Positions 43,689 to 52,671 of a stretch of 64,000 bases of DNA are shown here, one piece after another. The notes beneath the pieces were generated by a model, which did not search any database, was not told the origin of the DNA, and was given only the letters and a program-made list of their open reading frames with translations. The number at the start of each line of letters is the position of its first letter. Position 1 is the stretch's first letter. The DNA comes from Leclercia pneumoniae (GTDB taxonomy: Bacteria > Pseudomonadota > Gammaproteobacteria > Enterobacterales > Enterobacteriaceae), in assembly GCF_017348915.1 (NCBI RefSeq), contig NZ_CP071383.1, forward strand, positions 248,001-312,000, read 5' to 3'. Position numbers and translations under genes: made by a program.

Positions 43689-44360
43689 ATGATTACGGTT
43701 CACCACCTAAACCAGTCCCGATCACAGCGGGTACTTTGGGCTCTTGAGGAGCTCTCTCTGCCTTACCAGATTGTTCGCTATCAGCGTGAGAAAACCATGC
43801 TGGCGCCGCCTGCGTTGAAAAAAATCCACCCTCTGGGCAAGTCCCCGGTGGTGGAAGATAACGGTCTGATTCTGGCGGAGTCGGGCGCGATTCTGGAGTA
43901 TCTGCAGGAAACCTATGACAGCGCGTCGCAGCTCAAGCCCGACAACCCAGAGCAGCGACTGAACTACCGCTTCTGGCTGCATTATGCGGAAGGTTCGCTC
44001 ATGCCACTGCTATTAATGAAGCTGGTGTTTGCCAGCCTCGGTAAACCGCCGGTGCCCTTTGGGCTGCGTTCGCTGGGAAAAGTGCTGGGGCAAGGGGTGC
44101 AGAAAGCGTATCTCAATAAACAGCTCGAAACCCACGCCCGGTATCTGGAGTCATATCTGGCACAAAACAGCTGGTTTGCCGGCGATCGCCTTAGCATGGC
44201 TGATATTCAGATGAGTTTTCCGGTCATCGCGCTGCTGGCGCGCGGCGGTATTAACGATCTCCCGCATCTGCAGGCATGGAAGAAAAAAGTTGAAATGAGA
44301 CCGGCCTGGCAGCGCGCCATACAACAAGGCGGCCCGTTCGAACTCCCTGGCGAGTCGTAA
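43689..44360 (+). CDS. Glutathione S-transferase family protein
   Basis: A 223-residue cytosolic GST. The N-terminal thioredoxin-like domain carries NQSRSQRVLWALEEL and the glutathione-binding GKSPVVEDNGLILAESGAIL; the all-helical C-terminal domain carries GDRLSMADIQMSFP. The start at 43689 follows AGGAGCTGCCC. Substrates are unknown. E. coli K-12 has no gene here; other enterobacteria carry a GST next to soxR, which makes a detoxification or redox role plausible, but no SoxS site was identified. Confidence 0.88.
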   Translation: MITVHHLNQSRSQRVLWALEELSLPYQIVRYQREKTMLAPPALKKIHPLGKSPVVEDNGLILAESGAILEYLQETYDSASQLKPDNPEQRLNYRFWLHYAEGSLMPLLLMKLVFASLGKPPVPFGLRSLGKVLGQGVQKAYLNKQLETHARYLESYLAQNSWFAGDRLSMADIQMSFPVIALLARGGINDLPHLQAWKKKVEMRPAWQRAIQQGGPFELPGES

Positions 44361-44383
44361 ACCTGTAACCCTATTGCGCATAA

Positions 44384-44399
44384 ACGATAACGTTTGCGC
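44384..44399 (+). promoter_or_regulatory. Candidate PurR box upstream of ghxP
   Basis: ACGATAACGTTTGCGC differs from the palindromic PurR consensus ACGCAAACGTTTGCGT at three of 16 positions. It lies about 270 bases before the purine permease gene. Confidence 0.55.
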
Positions 44400-44526
44400 A
44401 TCCGCTGGTTATTTCTTCATCGTCAAAAGTGAATTTTAGCGAAAAACAGCAAAGTTCAGTTGAAAAGCCCGGTCTTTAGGCTGGATAATCGTTTGCCTTA
44501 ATTTCACCACCCGTTTTTAAGCGCGG

Positions 44527-44542
44527 AGCTAAACGTTTGCTT
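44527..44542 (+). promoter_or_regulatory. Second candidate PurR box upstream of ghxP
   Basis: AGCTAAACGTTTGCTT keeps the central AAACGTTTGC core of the PurR box. It is closer to the ghxP start (about 120 bases) and more likely to act on its promoter. Confidence 0.55.
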
Positions 44543-44662
44543 TTTTTGTGACGCCCCTTTTTTCGTCGCAAACGCAGCACAAGGATATGACGTTTCGCTG
44601 GCAGTGGAGTGTCCACCACGCTTAACAACGAACGATAAAAAAATCTTCAGGGGATGTTTTCT

Positions 44663-46012
44663 ATGTCTACGCCATCTGCGCGTAATGGCGGTTCGCTTGA
44701 CGCCATGTTTAAAATTTCTGCTCGCGGCAGCACCGTGCGTCAGGAGGTTCTGGCCGGTCTGACGACCTTCCTCGCGATGGTTTATTCCGTCATCGTGGTA
44801 CCGGGTATGCTGGGCAAAGCGGGCTTCCCGCCGGCGGCGGTCTTCGTGGCGACCTGTCTGGTTGCGGGCGTTGGCTCCATCGTGATGGGGCTGTGGGCCA
44901 ATCTGCCGCTGGCGATTGGCTGCGCCATTTCACTGACCGCTTTTACCGCGTTCAGCCTGGTGCTGGGACAGCAGATTAGCGTTCCCGTAGCACTGGGTGC
45001 CGTGTTCCTGATGGGGGTGCTCTTTACGGTTATCTCCGCCACCGGTATTCGTAGCTGGATCTTGCGCAATCTGCCGCAGGGCGTGGCGCACGGCACCGGT
45101 ATCGGTATCGGCCTGTTTCTGCTGCTCATCGCCGCGAACGGCGTGGGTCTGGTAATCAAGAACCCGCTGGACGGCCTGCCGGTTGCGCTGGGCCACTTCG
45201 CCAGCTTCCCGGTGATCATGTCCCTTATTGGCCTGGCGGTGATCATTGGTCTGGAAAAACTGAAAGTGCCGGGCGGCATTCTGCTGACCATTATCGGTAT
45301 CTCCATTGTGGGGCTGATTTTCGACCCGACGGTGCACTTCTCCGGTATTTTCGCCATGCCATCCCTGAGTGATGACAAAGGTAACTCCCTGATTGGTAGC
45401 CTGGATATTGTGGGCGCGCTGAATCCGGTGATCCTGCCAAGCGTGCTGGCGCTGGTCATGACCGCTGTGTTTGATGCCACCGGTACCATCCGTGCCGTAG
45501 CGGGCCAGGCCAACTTGCTGGATAAAGACGGTCAGATTATCGATGGCGGCAAGGCGCTGACCACCGACTCCCTGAGCAGCGTCTTCTCAGGCCTGGTGGG
45601 GGCGGCTCCGGCGGCGGTTTATATCGAATCCGCAGCGGGTACGGCGGCGGGCGGTAAAACCGGTCTGACGGCCATTACCGTGGGCGTGCTCTTCCTGCTG
45701 ATCCTATTCCTCTCTCCGCTCTCTTACCTGGTACCGGCTTACGCAACGGCGCCAGCGCTGATGTATGTAGGTCTGCTGATGCTGAGCAACGTCGCGAAAA
45801 TCGACTTTGCCGATTTCGTGGATGCCATGGCGGGGCTGATTACTGCCGTCTTCATCGTGCTGACCTGCAACATCGTGACCGGCATCATGATCGGTTTCGC
45901 CTCGCTGGTGATTGGCCGTCTGGTCTCGGGAGAGTGGCGTAAGCTGAACATCGGTACCGTGGTGATCGCCGTGGCGCTGGTGACCTTCTACGCGGGTGGC
46001 TGGGCCATCTAA
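44663..46012 (+). CDS. ghxP: Guanine/hypoxanthine permease GhxP (YjcD)
   Basis: Inner-membrane proton symporter for guanine and hypoxanthine, NCS2 family (AzgA-like). The protein has 449 residues, as in E. coli, with about 12-14 membrane segments. Family blocks [36 protein letters not shown] and [20 protein letters not shown] are visible. The ATG at 44663 ([10 protein letters not shown]) has the best spacing from AGGGGA; an ATG three codons upstream is too close. Confidence 0.96.
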   Translation: MSTPSARNGGSLDAMFKISARGSTVRQEVLAGLTTFLAMVYSVIVVPGMLGKAGFPPAAVFVATCLVAGVGSIVMGLWANLPLAIGCAISLTAFTAFSLVLGQQISVPVALGAVFLMGVLFTVISATGIRSWILRNLPQGVAHGTGIGIGLFLLLIAANGVGLVIKNPLDGLPVALGHFASFPVIMSLIGLAVIIGLEKLKVPGGILLTIIGISIVGLIFDPTVHFSGIFAMPSLSDDKGNSLIGSLDIVGALNPVILPSVLALVMTAVFDATGTIRAVAGQANLLDKDGQIIDGGKALTTDSLSSVFSGLVGAAPAAVYIESAAGTAAGGKTGLTAITVGVLFLLILFLSPLSYLVPAYATAPALMYVGLLMLSNVAKIDFADFVDAMAGLITAVFIVLTCNIVTGIMIGFASLVIGRLVSGEWRKLNIGTVVIAVALVTFYAGGWAI

Positions 46013-46028
46013 TTTGATCTTTCTTGCT

Positions 46029-46058
46029 AAAACGGGTGGCTCAGGCCGCCCGTTTTTT
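46029..46058 (+). terminator. ghxP terminator
   Basis: AAAACGGGTGGC / GCCGCCCGTTTT stem, followed by T's. Confidence 0.88.
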
Positions 46059-46165
46059 ATTTTCGGACCCCATCGCGTTGTCAATTGCGTTACTCTGAAG
46101 AAGATAGACTTAAGGCACGACGCCTTACGATTGACTAAAACAGACACATCGCAAACAGGGAACGC

Positions 46166-47812
46166 ATGGAAATTTTCTTCACCATATTGATCATGACCCT
46201 TGTGGTCTCACTTTCCGGGGTAATAACCCGCGTATTACCCTTCCAGTTACCGCTGCCGCTGATGCAAATCGCAATCGGTGCGCTGCTGGCGTGGCCCACG
46301 TTTGGGCTGCACGTTGAGTTCGATCCTGAGCTGTTTCTGGTTCTCTTTATCCCGCCGCTGCTTTTTGCCGATGGCTGGAAAACCCCGACCCGTGAGTTCC
46401 TGGAACACGGTCGCGAGATTTTAGGTCTGGCGCTGGCGCTGGTGGTGGTCACCGTCGTGGGTATTGGCTTCCTGATTTACTGGGTAGTCCCCGGTATTCC
46501 GCTGATTCCGGCCTTCGCGTTGGCGGCCGTGCTCTCACCCACCGATGCCGTGGCCCTGTCAGGGATCGTCGGAGAAGGGCGAATTCCAAAGAAAATCATG
46601 GGCATTTTGCAGGGCGAGGCGCTGATGAACGACGCCTCTGGCCTGGTGGCGCTGAAATTTGCCGTCGCCGTAGCGATGGGCACCATGATCTTTACCGTCG
46701 GCGGCGCGACCATGGAGTTCCTCAAGGTGGCGATTGGCGGTATTTTGGCGGGCTTCGTGGTCAGCTGGCTTTATGGCCGTTCACTGGGCTTCCTCAGCCG
46801 CTGGGGCGGGGATGAGCCGGCAACGCAGATTGTGCTGCTGTTCCTGCTGCCATTCGCCTCATACCTGATTGCCGAACACATCGGCGTGTCGGGCATCCTG
46901 GCGGCCGTGGCGGCGGGGATGACCATTACCCGCGCCGGCGTGATGCGCCGGGCGCCGCTGGCGATGCGTCTGCGTGCTAACAGCACCTGGTCGATGCTGG
47001 AATTTGTCTTTAACGGCATGGTCTTTCTGCTGTTGGGTCTACAGCTGCCGGGCATTCTTGAATCCTCGCTGGTGGCGGCAGAGGCGGACCCTAATGTCGA
47101 AACCTGGATGCTCTTTACCGATATCGTGCTGATCTACGCCGCGCTGATGCTGGTACGTTTTGGCTGGCTGTGGACCATGAAACGGTTTAGCGTGCGTTTC
47201 CTGAATAAAAAACCGATGGAGTTCGGTTCCTGGACCACGCGCGAATTGCTGATTTCGACCTTCGCCGGAGTACGTGGGGCGATCACCCTCGCCGGTGTGC
47301 TCTCTATTCCACTGTTGCTGCCCACCGGCGATGTCTTCCCGGCGCGTTATGAGCTGGTGTTCCTGGCGGCTGGGGTAATTCTGTTCTCGCTGTTTGTCGG
47401 CGTGGTGATGCTGCCTATTCTGCTGCAGCACATGGAGGTGGCTGACCACGTTCAGCAGCACAAAGAAGAGCGTATTGCCCGTGCGGCCATCGCCGAGGTC
47501 GCTATCGTGGCGATCCAGAAGATGGAAGAGCGCCTGGCGGCAGATACCGAAGAGAATATTGATACTCAACTGCTCACCGAAGTGAGTTCTCGCGTCATTG
47601 GTAATCTGCGTCGCCGCGCCGATGGCCGTAACGATGTAGAGAGTTCAATGCAGGAAGAGAGACTGGAACGTCGATTCCGTCTGGCGGCGCTGCGTTCAGA
47701 GCGTGCTGAGCTGTACCACCTGCGCGCCACGCGCGAGATCAGTAACGAAACGCTGCAAAAGATGCTTCACGACCTCGATTTGCTGGAAGCGCTGCTGGTT
47801 GAGAACCCGTAG
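46166..47812 (+). CDS. yjcE: YjcE, putative Na+/H+ antiporter (CPA1 family)
   Basis: Cation/proton antiporter of 548 residues with about 12 membrane helices and a cytoplasmic C-terminal tail (residues 420-548, charged and helical). The ion-binding core LSPTDAVALSGIVGEGRIPK and GEALMNDASGLVALKF is intact. The transported ion has not been firmly established for YjcE. The ATG at 46166 follows CAGGGAACGC. Confidence 0.94.
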   Translation: MEIFFTILIMTLVVSLSGVITRVLPFQLPLPLMQIAIGALLAWPTFGLHVEFDPELFLVLFIPPLLFADGWKTPTREFLEHGREILGLALALVVVTVVGIGFLIYWVVPGIPLIPAFALAAVLSPTDAVALSGIVGEGRIPKKIMGILQGEALMNDASGLVALKFAVAVAMGTMIFTVGGATMEFLKVAIGGILAGFVVSWLYGRSLGFLSRWGGDEPATQIVLLFLLPFASYLIAEHIGVSGILAAVAAGMTITRAGVMRRAPLAMRLRANSTWSMLEFVFNGMVFLLLGLQLPGILESSLVAAEADPNVETWMLFTDIVLIYAALMLVRFGWLWTMKRFSVRFLNKKPMEFGSWTTRELLISTFAGVRGAITLAGVLSIPLLLPTGDVFPARYELVFLAAGVILFSLFVGVVMLPILLQHMEVADHVQQHKEERIARAAIAEVAIVAIQKMEERLAADTEENIDTQLLTEVSSRVIGNLRRRADGRNDVESSMQEERLERRFRLAALRSERAELYHLRATREISNETLQKMLHDLDLLEALLVENP

Positions 47813-47819
47813 TCTTTTG

Positions 47820-47844
47820 CCCCTCATCCGTTCAGGGTGAGGGG
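47820..47844. terminator. Terminator-like hairpin between yjcE and the LysR gene
   Basis: CCCCTCATCC-GTTCA-GGGTGAGGGG between convergent genes. It overlaps the 3' end of the LysR gene and resembles a half-unit of the palindromic repeat family. Confidence 0.6.
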
Positions 47845-48719
47845 CTCCAGAATCCTTCGCAACACTGCAGCCACGCCCGTGCGCTGTGGGATAAATAGAC
47901 CCCTTCACGCCAAATCATCCCCAACTGCCAGTGGAGATCGCTCTCCAGCGGGATCCAGCGCAGCGTATTTTTGTCCAGCCGCTCGCAGATGGGCTGCGGC
48001 AGAATCGCAATGCCTACCCCGGCCTGCACCATGGCGGCCAGAAAATCCCACTGCCCGCTGCGCACGGCAATGCGGGGTTTCACGTCGTGTTGATTAAAGA
48101 GCTGCATTAACTGGCGGCTAAGGGCGAAGTCTTCGTTATAAATGAGCAGTGGATGCCCGGCCAGCAGCTCCGGTTTAACCTTGTCAATCTTAAGCCAGTC
48201 ACCCGAGCGTGGCACCAGTACGCACAGCGGGTGGCTGAACAGCGGCAGGGTCGCGAGGCCGCTCTCCTCTTCAACGGGGAGGGCGGTCATCGCCAGATCC
48301 AGCTCGCCGTTAATCACCGCCTGCTGCACGGTTAGCCCGCCAAACTCGGCGATTTTAAGCTCCACGCCCGGATAGCGCTGACGGAACAGGCTGATGGGCC
48401 CGGCCATCATCATTCCGACCATCGGCGGAATGCCCAGACGCAGTAAGCCTTTGTTCAGGTGATTGATATCACTGAGTTCAGCTTCGAGTTGCCGAAACTC
48501 GGCCAGAATCGCCAGCCCACGCTCGAACACCACCCGGCCGGTATCAGTGAGCAGCAGCTTGCGTCCGTCGCGAATGAGCAAATTACAGTTGAGTTCATCT
48601 TCGAGGTTTTTCAGCATCTTGCTGATGGTGGGTTGGGTGACAAACAACTTCTCCGCTGCGCGAGTAAAACTCTGCTGGCGTACCACTTCGACAAAATAGC
48701 GCAGCGTTCTGATGTCCAT
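47832..48719 (-). CDS. LysR-family regulator adjacent to cidAB
   Basis: A 295-residue LysR-type regulator: N-terminal winged HTH (SFTRAAEKLFVTQPTISKML, residues 17-36) and a periplasmic-binding-like effector domain. It is divergent from cidAB with 101 bases between start codons, the arrangement of CidR in Gram-positives, where CidR activates the cid operon. The assignment as a CidR-like regulator is inference from position. Not present here in E. coli. Confidence 0.88.
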   Translation of the reverse strand: MDIRTLRYFVEVVRQQSFTRAAEKLFVTQPTISKMLKNLEDELNCNLLIRDGRKLLLTDTGRVVFERGLAILAEFRQLEAELSDINHLNKGLLRLGIPPMVGMMMAGPISLFRQRYPGVELKIAEFGGLTVQQAVINGELDLAMTALPVEEESGLATLPLFSHPLCVLVPRSGDWLKIDKVKPELLAGHPLLIYNEDFALSRQLMQLFNQHDVKPRIAVRSGQWDFLAAMVQAGVGIAILPQPICERLDKNTLRWIPLESDLHWQLGMIWREGVYLSHSARAWLQCCEGFWSPSP

Positions 48720-48728
48720 AACTATTCC

Positions 48729-48746
48729 TCGAAACTATACATTCGA
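48729..48746. promoter_or_regulatory. Candidate LysR operator in the cid intergenic region
   Basis: TCGAA-N8-TTCGA, an interrupted palindrome ten bases upstream of the LysR gene start. LysR regulators usually bind such dyads between divergent genes. Confidence 0.5.
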
Positions 48747-48820
48747 TGATTTTAATTCATTTCAGTGGATTAGGTGTGCTCACTATACTGGCGCTCCGTC
48801 TCATTTTTGAGGAATAAGCC

Positions 48821-49231
48821 ATGGCCGTGGCGTTAAGTCGTGTTACGCCTGCCGTTGTGCAACGACTCCAGGTGCCCGTACAGTTACTGCTGTATGCCGC
48901 GCTGTTCGTTTTTGCGGAGTATCTGGTGAACTGGCTGCATCTGCCGCTACCTGCCAACCTGGTGGGCATGTTACTGATGTTGACCCTGATCCTCTGTCGC
49001 ATTATCCCCCTGAAGTGGGTACGCGCGGGGGCCCGCTGGCTGCTGGCGGAGATGCTCCTCTTCTTTGTCCCTGCGGTGGTGGCGGTGGTGAATTATGCCC
49101 AACTGCTGATGGTGGACGGCTGGCGTATCTTTGCGGTGATTGCCCTCAGTACGCTGATGGTATTGGGCGCCACCGCGTGGGTGGTAGACAGGGTCTATCG
49201 CTTTGAGATCAGCAGGCTGAAAGATGAGTAA
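48821..49231 (+). CDS. cidA: CidA/LrgA-family holin-like protein
   Basis: Membrane protein of 136 residues with four hydrophobic segments. Family motifs PANLVGMLLMLTLILCRIIP and WLLAEMLLFFVPAVVAVVNY are clear. CidA/LrgA proteins are holin-like and influence murein hydrolase release or metabolite transport; the role in enterobacteria is not settled. The ATG follows GAGGAATAAGCC. It overlaps cidB by 8 bases. Confidence 0.88.
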   Translation: MAVALSRVTPAVVQRLQVPVQLLLYAALFVFAEYLVNWLHLPLPANLVGMLLMLTLILCRIIPLKWVRAGARWLLAEMLLFFVPAVVAVVNYAQLLMVDGWRIFAVIALSTLMVLGATAWVVDRVYRFEISRLKDE

Positions 49232-49913
49232 TTTTCAGATAAGCCTCTTCTGTCTGGTGATTACGCTGGTGATCTATTTCGCCAATAAACGCCTCTATCG
49301 CCGCTTTCATAAATTGCCGCTAATGCCGCTGGTCTTCACGCCGATCCTGCTGGTGTTGATGCTGATCCTGGGCCATATCTCCTGGCAAAACTATATTGGC
49401 GAATCGCACTGGCTGCTGTGGCTGCTTGGGCCGGCGACCATTGCTTTTGCGGTACCGGTTTACGACAACCTGGCGGTGATTAAGCGCCACTGGATGTCGC
49501 TCACCGCGGGCGTCATCACCGCGACGGTGGTGGCCGTCACCAGTTCAGTCTGGCTGGCGCGGCTGTTCACGCTCTCTGACGAGATCCAGCGTAGCCTCGC
49601 GGTGCGCTCGGTCACGACCCCTTTTGCTCTGGCCGCGGCGAAACCGCTCGGCGGACAGCCCGATCTGGTGGCGCTGTTTGTTGTCGTCACTGGGGTGTTT
49701 GGCATGGCGGTAGGCGATATGCTGTTTTTACGCCTCTCCATCCGCGAGGGGATGGCGAAAGGGGCTGGCTTCGGTGCCGCCTCCCACGGAGCGGGCACCG
49801 CCCGATCCTATGAGCTGGGTCAGCAGGAGGGGGGGGTCGCCAGTCTGGTGATGATGCTCTCTGGCGTAGTGATGGTACTGATTGCGCCGCTGGTGGCGTG
49901 GGTTATGTTTTAG
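49224..49913 (+). CDS. cidB: CidB/LrgB-family membrane protein
   Basis: Partner of CidA, 229 residues, six or seven hydrophobic segments. LrgB-family blocks are present: RSVTTPFALAAAKPLGG, FGMAVGD and GAASHGAGTARSYELGQQEG. It starts within the last codons of cidA (ATGAGTAA), so translation is coupled. Confidence 0.88.
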   Translation: MSNFQISLFCLVITLVIYFANKRLYRRFHKLPLMPLVFTPILLVLMLILGHISWQNYIGESHWLLWLLGPATIAFAVPVYDNLAVIKRHWMSLTAGVITATVVAVTSSVWLARLFTLSDEIQRSLAVRSVTTPFALAAAKPLGGQPDLVALFVVVTGVFGMAVGDMLFLRLSIREGMAKGAGFGAASHGAGTARSYELGQQEGGVASLVMMLSGVVMVLIAPLVAWVMF

Positions 49914-49939
49914 GCCGCCGTTGCCAGCGGCCTAATGGA

Positions 49940-51220
49940 TTAGCGATTCAGACGGCGCACAATGCGTTCAACCTGCTGGCGAAACTCGGCCGCAACCTGG
50001 GCAGGCGTGAGCTGGCCCTGGTCTAGCTTTTCACGCGCCGAGGTGAACTGATCGATGATTTGTAAATCCTCGATATACGGGGTGGCGACCACGGTGGTGT
50101 GCAGCGCCTGGGCCTGGCGCAAACCGGCAATCACCGGATCGTTCGGGTCAATAATCCCCTTCCCGGTGAGCAGCGTTTCTGCCGATTTGTTCAGCGGAAT
50201 ACCGCGCTCCAGCCCCAGTGCTTCTACCGACTGCGGATCGTTGAGCAAGAAATTGATCAGTAAAGCGGCCTCTTTCGGATGTTTTGTGGATTTCGCCACC
50301 GACAGCATCTGCGCAGTTTTAAAGTAAGCGCCAGACTCTTTTGCGCCAGGCTGCATCACGTAATCTCCCAGCACCAGCTTCGCCGGTGGCGTCATGTTGT
50401 TGGCAAACATCCGGATCGTGATATTCCAGGTGAACAGGCCGCCCCATTCGCCGTTAATCCAGGGCTTCATCTCATAGAGATTCCCCTTGCCGTAGGCAGA
50501 GAGCGTTTTTGGCGAGGGCAGGACATGCTCGTCACTTAAGCGCTTCAAAAAGCTAAACGCTTCCGCCCACTGGGCATCGTCCCAGCCGAACGACCCGTCG
50601 CGGTTAAACATCGGTTTTTGATACTTCTGCATCATCCAGGTATTCAGCAGCAAGATGACATCCTGATCCACCATCGCGTAGGGATAGGCGTTATTGCCCA
50701 ATTTTTGCTGGAACACTTTTCCGGCGGCAAAAAACGCATCCCAGTCTTTGGGATAAGCCAGCCCGGCCTTTTGCCAGGTGACGTCGTTGTAGTAAAAGAC
50801 CGGCGCGTTGACCGAGATAGGCAAGCCGTTAAGTTTGCCTTTCACCGTGGTGGAGGCGAGATCGTTGGCGGAATACTGACCTAAATCCAGCGTATCTTTG
50901 AGTTTATAGAGGTCGTAATACCCTTCGCCGTTTTTAGAAAAGATACTTAGCCACGGCCAGTTGGTTTGCATGACGTCCGGTTCGGTGCCGCTGGCCATTT
51001 GCGTGGTCAGGCGCGCGAGGTGCCCGTCCCAGCCGGTGTATTCGGCCTTCACGTGGATATGGGGATAGGTTTTCTCGAAGGCTTCCAGCGCCTTCAGCGT
51101 GGCCTGATGGCGGCTGTTTCCCCCCCACCAGGACATACGTAATTCAACGGGCTGTTGCGCCCAGGTGGAAGTACAGGAAAATAACAGCGATGCGATGACA
51201 CCTGATACGAGTTTATTCAT
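49940..51220 (-). CDS. TogB-like carbohydrate ABC transporter substrate-binding protein
   Basis: Family 1 solute-binding protein of 426 residues with a signal peptide (MNKLVSGVIASLL..., cleavage after STWA). The mature start VELRMSWWGGNSRHQATLKA and blocks TTQMASGTEPDVMQTNWPWL and FLLNDPQSVEALGLERGIPL resemble oligogalacturonide/oligosaccharide-binding proteins of the TogB type. The start at 51220 follows GGAGAC. No permease or ATPase genes are next to it, so it must share a transporter encoded elsewhere. It follows the dehydrogenase gene by 108 bases on the same strand. The ligand is unknown. Confidence 0.82.
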   Translation of the reverse strand: MNKLVSGVIASLLFSCTSTWAQQPVELRMSWWGGNSRHQATLKALEAFEKTYPHIHVKAEYTGWDGHLARLTTQMASGTEPDVMQTNWPWLSIFSKNGEGYYDLYKLKDTLDLGQYSANDLASTTVKGKLNGLPISVNAPVFYYNDVTWQKAGLAYPKDWDAFFAAGKVFQQKLGNNAYPYAMVDQDVILLLNTWMMQKYQKPMFNRDGSFGWDDAQWAEAFSFLKRLSDEHVLPSPKTLSAYGKGNLYEMKPWINGEWGGLFTWNITIRMFANNMTPPAKLVLGDYVMQPGAKESGAYFKTAQMLSVAKSTKHPKEAALLINFLLNDPQSVEALGLERGIPLNKSAETLLTGKGIIDPNDPVIAGLRQAQALHTTVVATPYIEDLQIIDQFTSAREKLDQGQLTPAQVAAEFRQQVERIVRRLNR

Positions 51221-51328
51221 TTTTGTCTCCGGGACAGAGGCAGCATTATTGTTATTAAACAGGTGAGTAACTGCACAATACTGACCAGCAGTTTCGGCGC
51301 AGCCTCCTGCCGCGCCGTTGAGAAGCAC

Positions 51329-52624
51329 TTAAGATTTAGTAAGACGAGAGACCAGCTCAAACTCCGTAAAGTTCACCGGTCGCTGCAGCTGCATAGAGAG
51401 ATTGCCCGCAATGCCGGTGAGGATAGACATCGCCCCGGCGCGGTGATCGGCTGCACGCTGCAGGGGATCGTTGCCCGGCTCGCCAAACAGATCGGCCAGC
51501 ATGGCGTTATCGCCGCCGCCGTGCCCCCCTTCGCCCAGGCTGAATTCTGCCTTCCACGGCTCGGCGAACATCGGGAAGACGGTGATGTCGCACTGCTCCA
51601 GGCTCCCCTCGTTTTCGCGTTTACCCCCGGCGTTAACGTAAGATTTCTCAATGATTTTCATCTCCAGACGACCTTCGGTGCCGTTGAAGACCACGTTGAG
51701 CCCTTCCCATGGCAGATAGGCGTTCAGTGAATAGGTAAGCTGGACCTGATTCTGATACTTCACCAGCACCGACATAGTGTCTTCGATGGTGATGCCATCA
51801 CTGAATACGCTCTGATCGCGGAAGTAGTTATCTTCATGTTCGGCATCCAGATAGAGCGCTTTAAGCTGGGCGTTATCTGCCATATGCAGCGCGAATGGGT
51901 CATCTTTCGCTTCGGCGAAGCCGTGGGCGCGGGGATAGAACCGGGTCACGCCGCGTTTTTCTGCGTTCTCTTTACCGTAGAACTGCAGGCTACCTTCGGC
52001 GTAGACCCGCTCCGGATAGCTGCCCAGCCAGAAGTTCATCAGGTCGAAGTGGTGGGTGGATTTATGCACCAGCAGGCCACCGCTGTTGCGCTTTTCGCGG
52101 TGCCAGCGACGGAAATAATCCGCGCCGTGTTCGGTGTTAAGCAGCCATTCGAAGTGAACGGAGGTGACCTTGCCAATCCCCCCCTGCATCAGCAGCTCGC
52201 GCACTTTGCTGTGGTGCGGCGCGTAGCGGTAGTTAAAGGCCACGCGCACGCTGCGGCCCGTCTCCTCAATGGCATTAAGAATGCGCAGCGCACGTTTCTC
52301 ATCGATGGTCATCGGCTTTTCGGTGATCACATCGCACCCGGCGTGCAGGGCGCGAACGATATAGTCATCGTGGGTGCGGTCCATTGTGGTCACGATGATG
52401 CTGTCCGGGCGGGTTTCGCGGATCATCTCTTCAAACTGCTCCGCTTTCCAGGTAGAGACCGGCGCGACCCCTTCGTTCTGGAGTAACTGGTTCGCATAGT
52501 CCATGCGCGTCTGGTTGGTATCGCAAAACGCGACCATCCTGGCATTTTCACGCCAGGCTCCCCCAATGGCAGAGATATATAAACCCGCACGACCTCCCGT
52601 TCCGACCAGCGCATATTTTTTCAT
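51329..52624 (-). CDS. Gfo/Idh/MocA-family dehydrogenase
   Basis: A 431-residue NAD(P)-dependent sugar or sugar-acid dehydrogenase. The N-terminal Rossmann motif YALVGTGGRAGLYISAIGG, the EKP motif (DVITEKPMTID, about residue 97) and the C-terminal alpha/beta substrate domain are present. The family acts on glucose-fructose, inositol, uronate-type or glycosidic substrates; which applies here is unknown. The start at 52624 is only 47 bases from the divergent 522-residue gene. It probably forms an operon with the binding-protein gene downstream. Confidence 0.85.
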   Translation of the reverse strand: MKKYALVGTGGRAGLYISAIGGAWRENARMVAFCDTNQTRMDYANQLLQNEGVAPVSTWKAEQFEEMIRETRPDSIIVTTMDRTHDDYIVRALHAGCDVITEKPMTIDEKRALRILNAIEETGRSVRVAFNYRYAPHHSKVRELLMQGGIGKVTSVHFEWLLNTEHGADYFRRWHREKRNSGGLLVHKSTHHFDLMNFWLGSYPERVYAEGSLQFYGKENAEKRGVTRFYPRAHGFAEAKDDPFALHMADNAQLKALYLDAEHEDNYFRDQSVFSDGITIEDTMSVLVKYQNQVQLTYSLNAYLPWEGLNVVFNGTEGRLEMKIIEKSYVNAGGKRENEGSLEQCDITVFPMFAEPWKAEFSLGEGGHGGGDNAMLADLFGEPGNDPLQRAADHRAGAMSILTGIAGNLSMQLQRPVNFTEFELVSRLTKS

Positions 52625-52671
52625 GGCATCCTCGATTAAGATAAGAAAATAAATATCAGCAAGGTGGCGCA

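Noticed and set aside
49940..51220. Lipoprotein signal in the TogB-like binding protein (LLFSC)
   Set aside because: Phe two residues before the cysteine does not fit a lipobox, and a standard Sec cleavage site follows at STWA.
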